From Achromobacter mucicolens (GTDB lineage: Bacteria; Pseudomonadota; Gammaproteobacteria; Burkholderiales; Burkholderiaceae_B), in the NCBI RefSeq assembly GCF_902859725.1, contig NZ_CADIJP010000011.1:1-64000 (forward strand): 64,000 nt of DNA, written 5' to 3'. The notes under the pieces were generated by a model. That model was not told the origin of the DNA. It did no database searches and saw only the letters and a list, made by a program, of their open reading frames with translations. Positions 35,213 to 43,485 of the stretch are shown piece by piece. Within the stretch, counting starts at the first letter, position 1. The number at the start of each line of letters is the position of its first letter. The position numbers were made by a program, and so were the translations under genes.

Positions 35213-36085
35213 ATGCAGTGGACGTTGGATCAATTACGGCAATTCGTGGCGTCCGCGGAAGCGGGTTCGTTTTCGGCGGCGGGGCGGCGCATCGGGCGCG
35301 CGCAGTCGGCGGTCAGCACGGCGGTGGGGCTGCTGGAGGCGGATCTTGGGGTGGGACTGTTCGATCGGTCGGGCCGCAACGCGGTGCTGACGCCGGCCGG
35401 CGAGGTGATGCTGCTGGAGGCCAAGGAACTGCTGCGCCAGGCCGGCGGGTTGTCGCAGCGGGCGCTGGCGTTTGCTGGCGGACAAGAGGCGCGCCTGTCC
35501 ATTGCGCTGGATGAAGCCTTGCCTTATCTGGTGCTGGGCGCGCTGGTCGTGGAACTGGCCGAACGGTTTCCCGCGCTGGAACTGACGCAACTGAACGGCA
35601 CCGCGACCGAGGTCGCCGATTACGTACGCCAGGGCCGGGCAAGCATCGCGTTCCACTTCGACCGGGGCGATCCCGGCAGTGACTTCGCGCACCAATCCCT
35701 GGGCAACGTGGCGCAAGGGATCTTCGTGGCGTCCGGCCATCCACTGGCCGGCCTGCCGCAGGTGTCGCGCGAGGATCTGGCGCGTCACCGCCAGCTGGTC
35801 ATGCAGATGGAAGGCGTGGAGGACATGGTGCTGAGCCCGACGGTCTGGCGCACCGACAGCTTCTACAGCATTGCGGGCATGGTGGCCGACGGGCTGGGTT
35901 TTGCGATCCTGCCCCTGAACATTGCGGAGTACGAGAGTTTTCGCACGACGCTCAGGCCGGTGCCCTGCGCGGAACTGGCGTTGCCCATGCTGTCGGTGCG
36001 CACGCTATGGATGCAGGGGGCGGTGCTCAACGAGACCGAGCGCTGGCTGCAGCACCGCATGGAGCAATTGCTGCGCGCCGGATAG
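35213..36085 (+). CDS. LysR family transcriptional regulator
   Basis: A 290-residue LysR regulator beginning MQWTLDQLRQFVASAEAGSFSAAGRRIGRAQSAVSTAVGLLE, followed by an effector domain. ATG 35213 is chosen for its ribosome site (aggag, spaced by about seven bases); ATG 35192 lacks one and falls in the operator region. It is divergent from the MFS exporter, and a candidate operator lies just upstream of the start, so autoregulation plus control of the exporter is likely. Confidence 0.87.
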   Translation: MQWTLDQLRQFVASAEAGSFSAAGRRIGRAQSAVSTAVGLLEADLGVGLFDRSGRNAVLTPAGEVMLLEAKELLRQAGGLSQRALAFAGGQEARLSIALDEALPYLVLGALVVELAERFPALELTQLNGTATEVADYVRQGRASIAFHFDRGDPGSDFAHQSLGNVAQGIFVASGHPLAGLPQVSREDLARHRQLVMQMEGVEDMVLSPTVWRTDSFYSIAGMVADGLGFAILPLNIAEYESFRTTLRPVPCAELALPMLSVRTLWMQGAVLNETERWLQHRMEQLLRAG

Positions 36086-36101
36086 CGGGACGTAAAGGGC
36101 T

Positions 36102-36788
36102 TCAGCTCAGCAGCGCGGCGACGAGGTCGCTGCCGGCCTGCTTGTCCCCGCTGAAGTCCAGCGCGGTCAGCACGTGCTCCAGGTGTTCGTCCATCAGGGC
36201 GCAGGCCCGCTCGGCGTCGCCGGCACGCGCCGCCTCGATGAAGGCGTGATGCTCGCGCGACGAGCAGTGGGCGTCGTGCGAGGTCTGATACAGCACGGTG
36301 ATCACCGCGCTGCGCGCCGACAGTTCGCGCAGCATGCCGGTCAGTACGGAATTGCCGACGGCTTCGGCAAGCAGGATGTGGAAATGGCTGAGCAGGCGGT
36401 TGCGCGTCTGCACGTCGCCGCTGTCGAGCGCGCGGCGTTCCTCGGCCAGGTGGTCGTCGATGCGTTTGTAATCCTCAGGTCCGGCGCGCGCCACGAACTC
36501 GCGGGCCAGCGCGGCCTCCAGGATGCGGCGCACCGCATAGACCTCGCGCGCCTCGTTCGCATCCGGCTTGCTGACGAAGGCGCCCTTGTCCGGCACGATG
36601 TTGATGAGCTTGTCCTTGGACAGCATCAGAAGCGCGGCGCGGATCTTGGTGCGGCTGACCTTGTAGACCCGGGCCAGGGCCTCTTCGCGCAACCGGGTGC
36701 CGGGCGGAAGCTTGTGCGCCACGATGGCGGCGGACACTTCCCTTGCGATGTCGTCGGCGCTGGGGTCTGGCTGGACGTCCTGGATCAT
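36102..36788 (-). CDS. GntR family regulator (FCD subfamily)
   Basis: A 228-residue GntR regulator with a winged helix (REVSAAIVAHKLPPGTRLREEALARVYKVSRTKIRAALLML) and an FCD ligand domain (REVYAVRRILEAALAREFV, EHHAFIEAARAGD). It lies downstream of the beta-oxidation operon and its Bug receptor on the same strand. A perfect 10-base palindrome, ttgcatgcaa (36869-36878), lies 81 bases upstream of the start and may be its own operator. Its target could be this gene, the Bug receptor or the whole operon. Confidence 0.87.
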   Translation of the reverse strand: MIQDVQPDPSADDIAREVSAAIVAHKLPPGTRLREEALARVYKVSRTKIRAALLMLSKDKLINIVPDKGAFVSKPDANEAREVYAVRRILEAALAREFVARAGPEDYKRIDDHLAEERRALDSGDVQTRNRLLSHFHILLAEAVGNSVLTGMLRELSARSAVITVLYQTSHDAHCSSREHHAFIEAARAGDAERACALMDEHLEHVLTALDFSGDKQAGSDLVAALLS

Positions 36789-36949
36789 GAGGCGCGGCAG
36801 GGGCTGCCGGTGTGGAAAATCGTCGGGCAGCCAGTCTAACAAAAGGCAGGCGCGGCGGTGGACATTTCTTGCATGCAAAATCTGTCCGCACGCCGCGCCG
36901 GCTGCCGGGCCCAAACGGGCGCCAACCCCGGCGCCCGGTCCGCCCACTG
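36789..36949. promoter_or_regulatory. GntR upstream region with palindrome ttgcatgcaa
   Basis: A 161-base spacer with the perfect palindrome ttgcatgcaa (36869-36878) in an AT-rich context (atttcttgcatgcaaaatc). GntR-family operators are often short palindromes of the TTGTATACAA kind, so this is a reasonable autoregulatory site. Confidence 0.5.
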
Positions 36950-37933
36950 TTATTTGGCCATCAGCCCCAAATGCTCGATCAGGTCCTTTTCCTTGACGAA
37001 GGTCGCCTGCGCCCACGCCTTGTAGTCCTCGCTGCTGCGATAGGCCGGCTCCTGATTGAGCTGCTTCATGACGTCCATGCTGGCCTGATCGAAGAGGGCC
37101 TTCTTGAACGCGTCATGCAGGATCTTCACGACCGCCGGGTCCATGCCCTTGGGACCGGCCAGACCGTAGGGGGAAGTGGACACGACCTTGTAGCCCAGCT
37201 CCTGCGCGGTGGGCACGTCGGGCCAGCGGGTCGTGCGCTTGTCGCCAAAGGTGACCAGCAGGCGCATTTTGCCGGAATCGACGAACTGGTCCCAGCCCGT
37301 GGCGTCGCTCTGCGCCATGACGTGGCCGCCCAGCAGGGCCTGCTGCATGTCGGCGTTGCCCTTGAACGGCACATGGTTCAGCTTGACGTTCGCATTGATG
37401 GCGATCTCTTCGATGATCAGATGCGGCGAAGAGCCGATGCCGGTTGAGCCGTAGTCGATCTTGCCGGGCGCCTTGCGCGCGGCCTCGATGTACTCGTTGA
37501 ACGTCTTGTAGGGCGAATCCGAGCGGACGGTGAAGCCGAAGGTGTAGCCCGACAGGCCCAGGATGAAAGTGAAGTCGTTGATCGGATCCCAGCTGCTTTT
37601 CTGCATGTAGGGCATGCGCAGCATTGCCAGCGTGTACAGGGCGATCGTGTAGCCGTCCGGCTTGGCCGTCTTGGCCATGGTGGCGGTGCCCAGCGTGCCG
37701 CCCGCGCCGGGGCGATTCTCCACGATGACGGGCTGGCCCAGATGCTTCGAGGCATCCTGCGCCACGATGCGCAGATGCCGGTCGGTCGAGCCGCCGGCCG
37801 GGAAGGGCACGATCAGCGTGATGGGTTTGGTGGGAAAGTCGGTCTGCGCACTGGCGGAAAAAGGCAAGGCGGCGCTTGCCAGGGTGAGAGTAAGGGCGGC
37901 GAGGCAAGCGCGTCGCAGGGGCAGTCGGGCCAT
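36950..37933 (-). CDS. Bug-type tripartite tricarboxylate transporter receptor
   Basis: A 327-residue receptor with signal peptide (RRACLAALTLTLASAALPF, cleavage near ASA). The family pattern is ITLIVPFPAGGSTDRHLRIV, VIVENRPGAGGTLGTATM and PDGYTIALY. Ribosome site aggaga precedes ATG 37933. It follows the acyl-CoA synthetase by 39 bases and appears to be the last gene of the beta-oxidation operon, so its ligand may be the (di)carboxylic acid that the operon degrades. Confidence 0.88.
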   Translation of the reverse strand: MARLPLRRACLAALTLTLASAALPFSASAQTDFPTKPITLIVPFPAGGSTDRHLRIVAQDASKHLGQPVIVENRPGAGGTLGTATMAKTAKPDGYTIALYTLAMLRMPYMQKSSWDPINDFTFILGLSGYTFGFTVRSDSPYKTFNEYIEAARKAPGKIDYGSTGIGSSPHLIIEEIAINANVKLNHVPFKGNADMQQALLGGHVMAQSDATGWDQFVDSGKMRLLVTFGDKRTTRWPDVPTAQELGYKVVSTSPYGLAGPKGMDPAVVKILHDAFKKALFDQASMDVMKQLNQEPAYRSSEDYKAWAQATFVKEKDLIEHLGLMAK

Positions 37934-37972
37934 GGGTGTTGTCTCCTGGTGGGTGTTGTTATGGGATGCCAG

Positions 37973-39913
37973 TCAATCGCGCACGTCGACTTTGACGGGC
38001 AGCCGGGATAGCGCCTCGCGCAGGCTGGCGATCAGCGGCGCGGGCGCACCGGCGCCGGCTTCTACGGCGACATCCGGTTGCGCATCGGCCAGCACGCGAA
38101 AGACGGGATCGTCTTGGGCGCGGCCAGCCGCTTGCAGGGTGCGCGCCACCACGGCCTCGACCGACACGGCGGTCGCCAGGCGGCGCAAATCGGGTTTGTA
38201 GATCTTGCCCACGTTGGTCATGGGCATGCTGTCCAGAATCACCACGCGCTTGGGCCGTGCCGGCCCTTCGTCCACGTGCGCGGCGGCGTAGGCCACCAGC
38301 TCGGCTTCGGTCGCCTCGCGGCCTTCGGCCAGCGTGACGAACGCGATCGGCAATTCGCCCGCGTAGGCATCGGGGGCGCCGACCGCCGCGCACAGCTGCA
38401 CGGCCGGATGCGTGGCCAGGGCGTCTTCGATGGTCTTGGGATCGATGTTGTGGCCGCCGCGAATAATCAGGTCCTTGGCGCGCCCTTGCAGATGCAGGCG
38501 GCCCTCGGCGTCCATGAAGCCGACGTCGCCGCTGATCAGCCAGCCGTCCTCGGTGAAGGCGTGCGCGGTGTCTGCGGGATCCAGAAAGCCCGGGATGACG
38601 TTGGGCGCCTTGATGAGCACCATGCCCGGCGTGCCGGCCGGCAGGTCGCTCGCGGGCTGGCCCGCGGGCATGTCCAGCCCCACGATGCGCACCTCTACGT
38701 AGGGCAGCGGAAACCCCACGCAATTGACTGGAAATTCGCAGCCTGGCGGCGAGATCGACGTGATGCCGGCCATCTCGGTCATGCCCAGGCTTTCGCTGAC
38801 ATGCAGGCCAAACAGGCGCTTGAAGCGCGCGGCCAGCTCGGCGGGCAGGGGCGCCGCGCCCGTGCGGCAGTAGCGCAGCGATGAGATGTCGGCGCCGTCC
38901 AGCGGCACCTCGGCCAGCGCGGCCAGGATGGTCGGCACGCCTTGCAGCGAGGTGGCGCGGTGCTTTTCGACCAGACGCCAGTAGTTGCGCAGCACGTCGC
39001 GGTTACGCAGCAGCAGGGTGGTGGGGATGACGGTTTCGACGCCAGCCGACAGCGCCGCCAGCGACGCCGGCAGGACGCCCGCCACGTGAAAGAGCGGATA
39101 GCCGTTGATGACCACGTCGCCCGGCCCCGCGTTTTGCAGCTGCACGGCCGCCCACGCGGAAAACACCTGGTTGGCGTGCGTGTGGATCGCCAGCTTGGGC
39201 GCGCCCGTGGTGCCGCCCGTATGGAAGTAGGCCGCCACATCGCTGGCGCGGATGACGCGTTCGCTGACAAGGCGGTCGGCGGGCTGGGCCGCGCGGGCCG
39301 CGTTGAAGTCGCGCGCGAAGTCCGGCAGCGCGGGGCGGTCGGCTTCGGGTTCGTGCCACGGCGCCACGCGGAGCAGCGTTTTCAGGGTCGGCACGCGTTC
39401 CATCAGGCGCAGCGCCTTGGACCACGAGCCGCATTCCACGTCGGACCCATAGGCGATCAGCGCCTTGGCGCCCGCCGTCGTCATCAAGGACGCCAGCTTG
39501 TCGTCGGTCAGAAGGGGATTGAGTGGCTGCACGATTCCCGCGGCCTCGCCGCCCCACAGCGCCAGGTGGTATTCCAGGCAGCCGGGCAGCAGCACGCCCA
39601 CGGCGTCGCCTTCGCGGATGCCCAGGCTGTGCAAGAGGTTGGCGGTCTGGTGGATGCCGGCCAGCAGTTCACGGTAGGTCCAGCTGATGGCATCGTCAGC
39701 TGGGTCGGCGCTGCGCAGGAAGGTCAGCGCCCGCCTGTCGCCGAATGCAGCCGCGGAGTTGCAGAAGATCTCGTAGGTGCTTTGCACCGTCAGCGTGTCC
39801 GCCAGCGGCCGGGCCTGCAGCCGCTGGACGTCTTGCGCCGTGCGTACGGGAAACGGCGCGGCAAAGGGTGCGGCAATGGGGCGGGCGCGGGTCGAGGTAG
39901 GGGAGTCGATCAT
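37973..39913 (-). CDS. AMP-dependent acyl-CoA synthetase/ligase
   Basis: A 646-residue ANL-superfamily ligase. The phosphate-binding motif is HTGGTTGAPKLAIHTH, the adenine-binding segment is SESLGMTEMAG, and the C-terminal hinge and catalytic region is GRAKDLIIRGGHNIDPKTIEDAL, ending with MTNVGKIYKPDLRR whose lysines include the catalytic one. It would activate a free acid to its acyl-CoA for the two dehydrogenases encoded just upstream. It is transcribed with thiolase, hydratase/dehydrogenase and dehydrogenases, the same enzyme set as the pim operon for pimelate and other dicarboxylates. Confidence 0.88.
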   Translation of the reverse strand: MIDSPTSTRARPIAAPFAAPFPVRTAQDVQRLQARPLADTLTVQSTYEIFCNSAAAFGDRRALTFLRSADPADDAISWTYRELLAGIHQTANLLHSLGIREGDAVGVLLPGCLEYHLALWGGEAAGIVQPLNPLLTDDKLASLMTTAGAKALIAYGSDVECGSWSKALRLMERVPTLKTLLRVAPWHEPEADRPALPDFARDFNAARAAQPADRLVSERVIRASDVAAYFHTGGTTGAPKLAIHTHANQVFSAWAAVQLQNAGPGDVVINGYPLFHVAGVLPASLAALSAGVETVIPTTLLLRNRDVLRNYWRLVEKHRATSLQGVPTILAALAEVPLDGADISSLRYCRTGAAPLPAELAARFKRLFGLHVSESLGMTEMAGITSISPPGCEFPVNCVGFPLPYVEVRIVGLDMPAGQPASDLPAGTPGMVLIKAPNVIPGFLDPADTAHAFTEDGWLISGDVGFMDAEGRLHLQGRAKDLIIRGGHNIDPKTIEDALATHPAVQLCAAVGAPDAYAGELPIAFVTLAEGREATEAELVAYAAAHVDEGPARPKRVVILDSMPMTNVGKIYKPDLRRLATAVSVEAVVARTLQAAGRAQDDPVFRVLADAQPDVAVEAGAGAPAPLIASLREALSRLPVKVDVRD

Positions 39914-39929
39914 GGCCGTGCCTGCGCGC

Positions 39930-41063
39930 TCATGCCTGCCCCAGCGCGATGTAGCGCCGCAGGTGGTGGTCTTCGTCGCCCAGCTGGTGATCGATCATGA
40001 CCAGGCGCTTGGCGTAGTGCGCCAGCGGCAGTTCCCACGTCATGCCGATGCCGCCATGCAACTGGATGCATTCCTCGGCCACCAGCGTGCCGATGCGGCC
40101 GATGGTGACCTTGGCCGCGGACAGCGCGCGTTCGCGCGTGGCGCGATCCGGATGGTCGACGGCGGCCGCCGCGTTGATGACGGCCGAGCGCGCCTGCTCG
40201 ATTTCCAGCAGCACGTCGGCCATGCGGTGTTGCAAGGCCTGGAAGCTGCCGAGCGGCGCGCCGAACTGGCGGCGCGTGCGCAGGTATTCCAGCGTGGCGT
40301 CGCGCGCGCAGTCCATGGCGCCCACGGCTTCCGCGCACAACGCCAGGATGCCGCGGCCGACGGCGCGTTCCAGCAGCGCGTGACCGGCCTGCGCGTCGCC
40401 CAGCAGGGCGTCGGGGGCGAGCTTGACGTTGTCCAGCACCAGTTCCGCGGCGCGGCCGCCATCGATCAGTCCGTAGCCCCGCAGCGCCAGGCCCGGCGTG
40501 CCTCGGGTCACCAGGAACAGGCCAATGCCCGATTCGTCGTCAACATTGCCCGCCGTGCGCGCCGATACCAGGAACAGGTCGGCATGCTCGCCGGCGTAGA
40601 CGACGGCCTTGGCGCCGTTCAGCACCCAGCCGTCGGGGCTGGGTTCGGCGCGCGTGGCCACCTGATTCAGGTCGTAGCCCGACGCCGGTTCGGCGTGGGC
40701 CAATGCGGCGGTCAGGCTGCCGGCGATCAGGCCGTCCAGCGCCTCGCGCTGCGCCGGCGAGCCCGCCGCGGCGATGGCGCTGCCGACCATCACGGCGTCC
40801 AGGAAGGGCTCGACCACCAGGCCCCGCCCCAGGGCTTCGAAGACGACGGAGATATCGAAGCCCGCGCCGCCCAGGCCGCCATCGGCCTCGGTGAACAGTG
40901 CGCCGATGGCGCCCAGCTCGGCGTAGCGGCGCCAGAACTCGGGGCTGTAGCCCTCGCGCGATTCGGCGTGGCGCATGCGCGTGGTGAAGTCGTATTGCTC
41001 GGCGACAAAGCGGCGCAGCATGTCCGAGAGCATGCGCCGGTCTTCGGTGTGTTCGAAATTCAT
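39930..41063 (-). CDS. pimD: Acyl-CoA dehydrogenase, PimD-like small subunit
   Basis: A 377-residue FAD-dependent acyl-CoA dehydrogenase. It has an N-terminal helical domain (FEHTEDRRMLSDMLRRFVAEQYDF), a mid-domain (LTAALAHAEPASGYDLNQV, GWVLNGAKAVVYAGEHADLFLVSART) and a C-terminal GGIGMTWELPLAHYAKRL. It lies nine bases after a second acyl-CoA dehydrogenase gene. Paired subunits of these lengths in a pim-like gene set suggest a heteromeric pimeloyl-CoA dehydrogenase. The pim name is inferred from order and family, not proven by a search. Confidence 0.78.
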   Translation of the reverse strand: MNFEHTEDRRMLSDMLRRFVAEQYDFTTRMRHAESREGYSPEFWRRYAELGAIGALFTEADGGLGGAGFDISVVFEALGRGLVVEPFLDAVMVGSAIAAAGSPAQREALDGLIAGSLTAALAHAEPASGYDLNQVATRAEPSPDGWVLNGAKAVVYAGEHADLFLVSARTAGNVDDESGIGLFLVTRGTPGLALRGYGLIDGGRAAELVLDNVKLAPDALLGDAQAGHALLERAVGRGILALCAEAVGAMDCARDATLEYLRTRRQFGAPLGSFQALQHRMADVLLEIEQARSAVINAAAAVDHPDRATRERALSAAKVTIGRIGTLVAEECIQLHGGIGMTWELPLAHYAKRLVMIDHQLGDEDHHLRRYIALGQA

Positions 41064-41072
41064 GGCCAGCCC

Positions 41073-42269
41073 TTACAGTCCCAGGATCATCTTGGAGATG
41101 ATGTTCTTCTGGATTTCATTGGAGCCGCCGAAGATCGACAGCTTGCGGTTGTTGAAGTACTGCGCCGCGGCGCTGTTTGCGCCGTCCGGGCCGATGGGGG
41201 GCGCGTCGTAACCGTCGTGCAACGCCTCGGGCACGAAGGGGCGCGCGTACGGCCCCATGGCGCGGCGGTTCAAGGCGCTGATCTCCTGGCGGATCTGCGT
41301 GCCGCGGATCTTCAGCATCGAGCTCTCCGCGCCGGGCGCACCGCCGCCGGCCACCGCCGCGACCACCCGCAGGTTGGTCGTGCGCATGTTGGCCAGCTCG
41401 ATCTCCACGCGCGCCAGGCGCGCGGCAAAATCCGGGTCTTCGGCCAGCGGGCGGCCGTGCCGCTTCTGGCGCGCGGCCACGGCCTTCAGGCGTTCCAGCG
41501 CGGCCGTGGATTGGCCGACGCCCGCGATGTTGGTGCGTTCATAGGTCAGCAGGTACTTGGCGCAGGTCCAGCCGCGGTTTTCCTCGCCCACCAGGTTTTC
41601 GGCAGGAACCCGCACGTCCGAGAAGAACACCTCGTTGACCTCGTGCTCGCCGTCCAGCGTGATGATCGGGCGCACTTCGATGCCCGGGCTGTTCATGTCG
41701 ATCAAGAGGAAACTGATGCCTTCCTGTCGCCGGCCTTCCTGCGAGGTGCGCACCAGGCAGAAGATCATGTTGGCGTACTGGCCCAGCGTGGTCCACGTCT
41801 TCTGGCCGTTGACGACATAGCTGTCGCCGTCGCGCACGGCCGTGGTCTTGAGCGACGCCAGATCCGAGCCCGCGCCGGGTTCCGAGTAGCCCTGGCACCA
41901 CCAGTCCGACCCATCCAAAATGCGGGGCAGCCAGTAACGGCGCTGCGCCTCGGTGCCGTACTTGATCAGCACGGGTCCCAGCATGCTCAGGCCGAAGGGC
42001 ACGATGCGCGGCGCATTGGCCATCGCGCATTCGTTGTCGAAGATGTACTTCTGCGACGCGCTCCAGCCCGTGCCGCCGTATTCCACGGGCCAATGCGTGG
42101 CCAGCCAGCCTTGCGCGTTCAGGATGGCATGCCACTCGGTCATGTCATCGCGTGTCAGCAGCTTGCCTTCGCTGACCTTGTCCGACAGCCGCCTCGGCAG
42201 CTTGGCGTCCAGGAAGGCGCGCACCTCGTCGCGGAAGGCAATTTCTTCGGGGGTGAATTCCAGATCCAT
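41073..42269 (-). CDS. pimC: Acyl-CoA dehydrogenase, PimC-like large subunit
   Basis: A 398-residue acyl-CoA dehydrogenase. Landmarks are MDLEFTPEEIAFRDEVRAFLDAKLP, WCQGYSEPGAGSDLASLKTTA, YVVNGQKTWTTLGQYANMIFCLVRT and IFGGSNEIQKNIISKMILGL at the C-terminus. This is the classic FAD-binding arrangement. The gene is ten bases after the thiolase and nine before the small-subunit-like gene. The pair probably introduces the 2,3-double bond into an acyl-CoA or dicarboxyl-CoA. Confidence 0.8.
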   Translation of the reverse strand: MDLEFTPEEIAFRDEVRAFLDAKLPRRLSDKVSEGKLLTRDDMTEWHAILNAQGWLATHWPVEYGGTGWSASQKYIFDNECAMANAPRIVPFGLSMLGPVLIKYGTEAQRRYWLPRILDGSDWWCQGYSEPGAGSDLASLKTTAVRDGDSYVVNGQKTWTTLGQYANMIFCLVRTSQEGRRQEGISFLLIDMNSPGIEVRPIITLDGEHEVNEVFFSDVRVPAENLVGEENRGWTCAKYLLTYERTNIAGVGQSTAALERLKAVAARQKRHGRPLAEDPDFAARLARVEIELANMRTTNLRVVAAVAGGGAPGAESSMLKIRGTQIRQEISALNRRAMGPYARPFVPEALHDGYDAPPIGPDGANSAAAQYFNNRKLSIFGGSNEIQKNIISKMILGL

Positions 42270-42278
42270 GCAGGTCTC

Positions 42279-43460
42279 TCAGTAGATTTCAAACAGGCCG
42301 GCCGCGCCCATGCCGCCGCCGATGCACATCGTGACGACGGCGTAGCGGGCGCCGCGGCGGCGGCCTTCGATCAGTACGTGGCCAGCCAGCCGCGCGCCCG
42401 TGACGCCGAAGGGATGGCCCAGGGCGATGGAGCCGCCGTCCACATTCAGGCGATCCATGGGGATTCCGAGCTTTTCCTGGCAATACAGCGCTTGCGACGC
42501 GAACGCCTCATTCAGTTCCCACAGGTCGATGTCCTGCACCTTCAGGCCGTGGCGGGCCAGCAGCTTGGGCACCGCGTACACCGGGCCGATGCCCATTTCG
42601 TCGGGCTCGCAGCCGGCGATGGCCAGGCCGCGGAACGCGCCCAGCGGCCGGATGCCGGCGCGCTGCGCTTCGGCTGCTTCCATCAGCACGCAGGCCGCCG
42701 CGCCGTCCGACAGCTGCGAGGCATTGCCCGCCGTGACGAACTGGCCCTCGCCGCGGACGGGGGCCAGGCCGGCCAGCGCCTCGTAGGTGGTGCCGGGGCG
42801 GTTGCAGGTGTCCTTGTCCACCGTCACTTGGCGTTCGGTGACGGCGCCTGTCGCGCGGTCGGTGACGGACATGGTGGTCGTGACCGGAACGATCTCCTCG
42901 CGATAGCGGCCGGCGGCCTGCGCGGCCTCGGTGCGCGCCTGGCTTTGCGCCGCAAACCGGTCTTGCGCCTCGCGGCTGATGCCGTAGCGCGCGGCCACGA
43001 TGTCGGCGGTTTCGATCATGGGCAGGTACAGCTCGGGCTTGTTGGCCACGATCCACGGATCCATGCCGCTGACGCCGTCGTCGCGCGTGCGGATCTGCGA
43101 TACGAGTTCCACGCCGCCGGCGATCACGGCGGGTGCGCCATCCATCACGATGCGGCTCGCGGCCGAGGCGATCGCCTGCAGGCCGGACGCGCAATAGCGG
43201 TTGATCGTGGCGCCGCCGACGCTGACGGGCAGCTCGGCACGGATGACGGCCTGTCTGCCGATGTTGCGCCCGGTGGCGCCTTCGGGATAGCCGCAGCCGA
43301 TGAACGCGTCTTCGATCAGGGCGGGGGCGATTCCGGCGCGGTCCACGGCGGCGCGCACGGCGTGCGCGGCCAGCGTGGGGCCGGCGATCAGGTTGAATTC
43401 GCCGCGCCCCGCCTTGGTGATGGGGGTGCGGGCAGTGGAAACGATGACGGCTTCGCGCAT
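42279..43460 (-). CDS. Thiolase (acetyl-CoA C-acyltransferase)
   Basis: A 393-residue thiolase with nucleophile Cys90 ([10 protein letters not shown]), His349 ([12 protein letters not shown]) and Cys379 ([12 protein letters not shown]), so all three catalytic residues are present. It would cleave the 3-ketoacyl-CoA in the last step of a beta-oxidation turn. It lies between the FadB-like gene (25-base gap) and the acyl-CoA dehydrogenases, and corresponds in position and type to PimB. Confidence 0.9.
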   Translation of the reverse strand: MREAVIVSTARTPITKAGRGEFNLIAGPTLAAHAVRAAVDRAGIAPALIEDAFIGCGYPEGATGRNIGRQAVIRAELPVSVGGATINRYCASGLQAIASAASRIVMDGAPAVIAGGVELVSQIRTRDDGVSGMDPWIVANKPELYLPMIETADIVAARYGISREAQDRFAAQSQARTEAAQAAGRYREEIVPVTTTMSVTDRATGAVTERQVTVDKDTCNRPGTTYEALAGLAPVRGEGQFVTAGNASQLSDGAAACVLMEAAEAQRAGIRPLGAFRGLAIAGCEPDEMGIGPVYAVPKLLARHGLKVQDIDLWELNEAFASQALYCQEKLGIPMDRLNVDGGSIALGHPFGVTGARLAGHVLIEGRRRGARYAVVTMCIGGGMGAAGLFEIY

Positions 43461-43485
43461 TCGGGGTTCCTAAAAGGTGTTTGGA

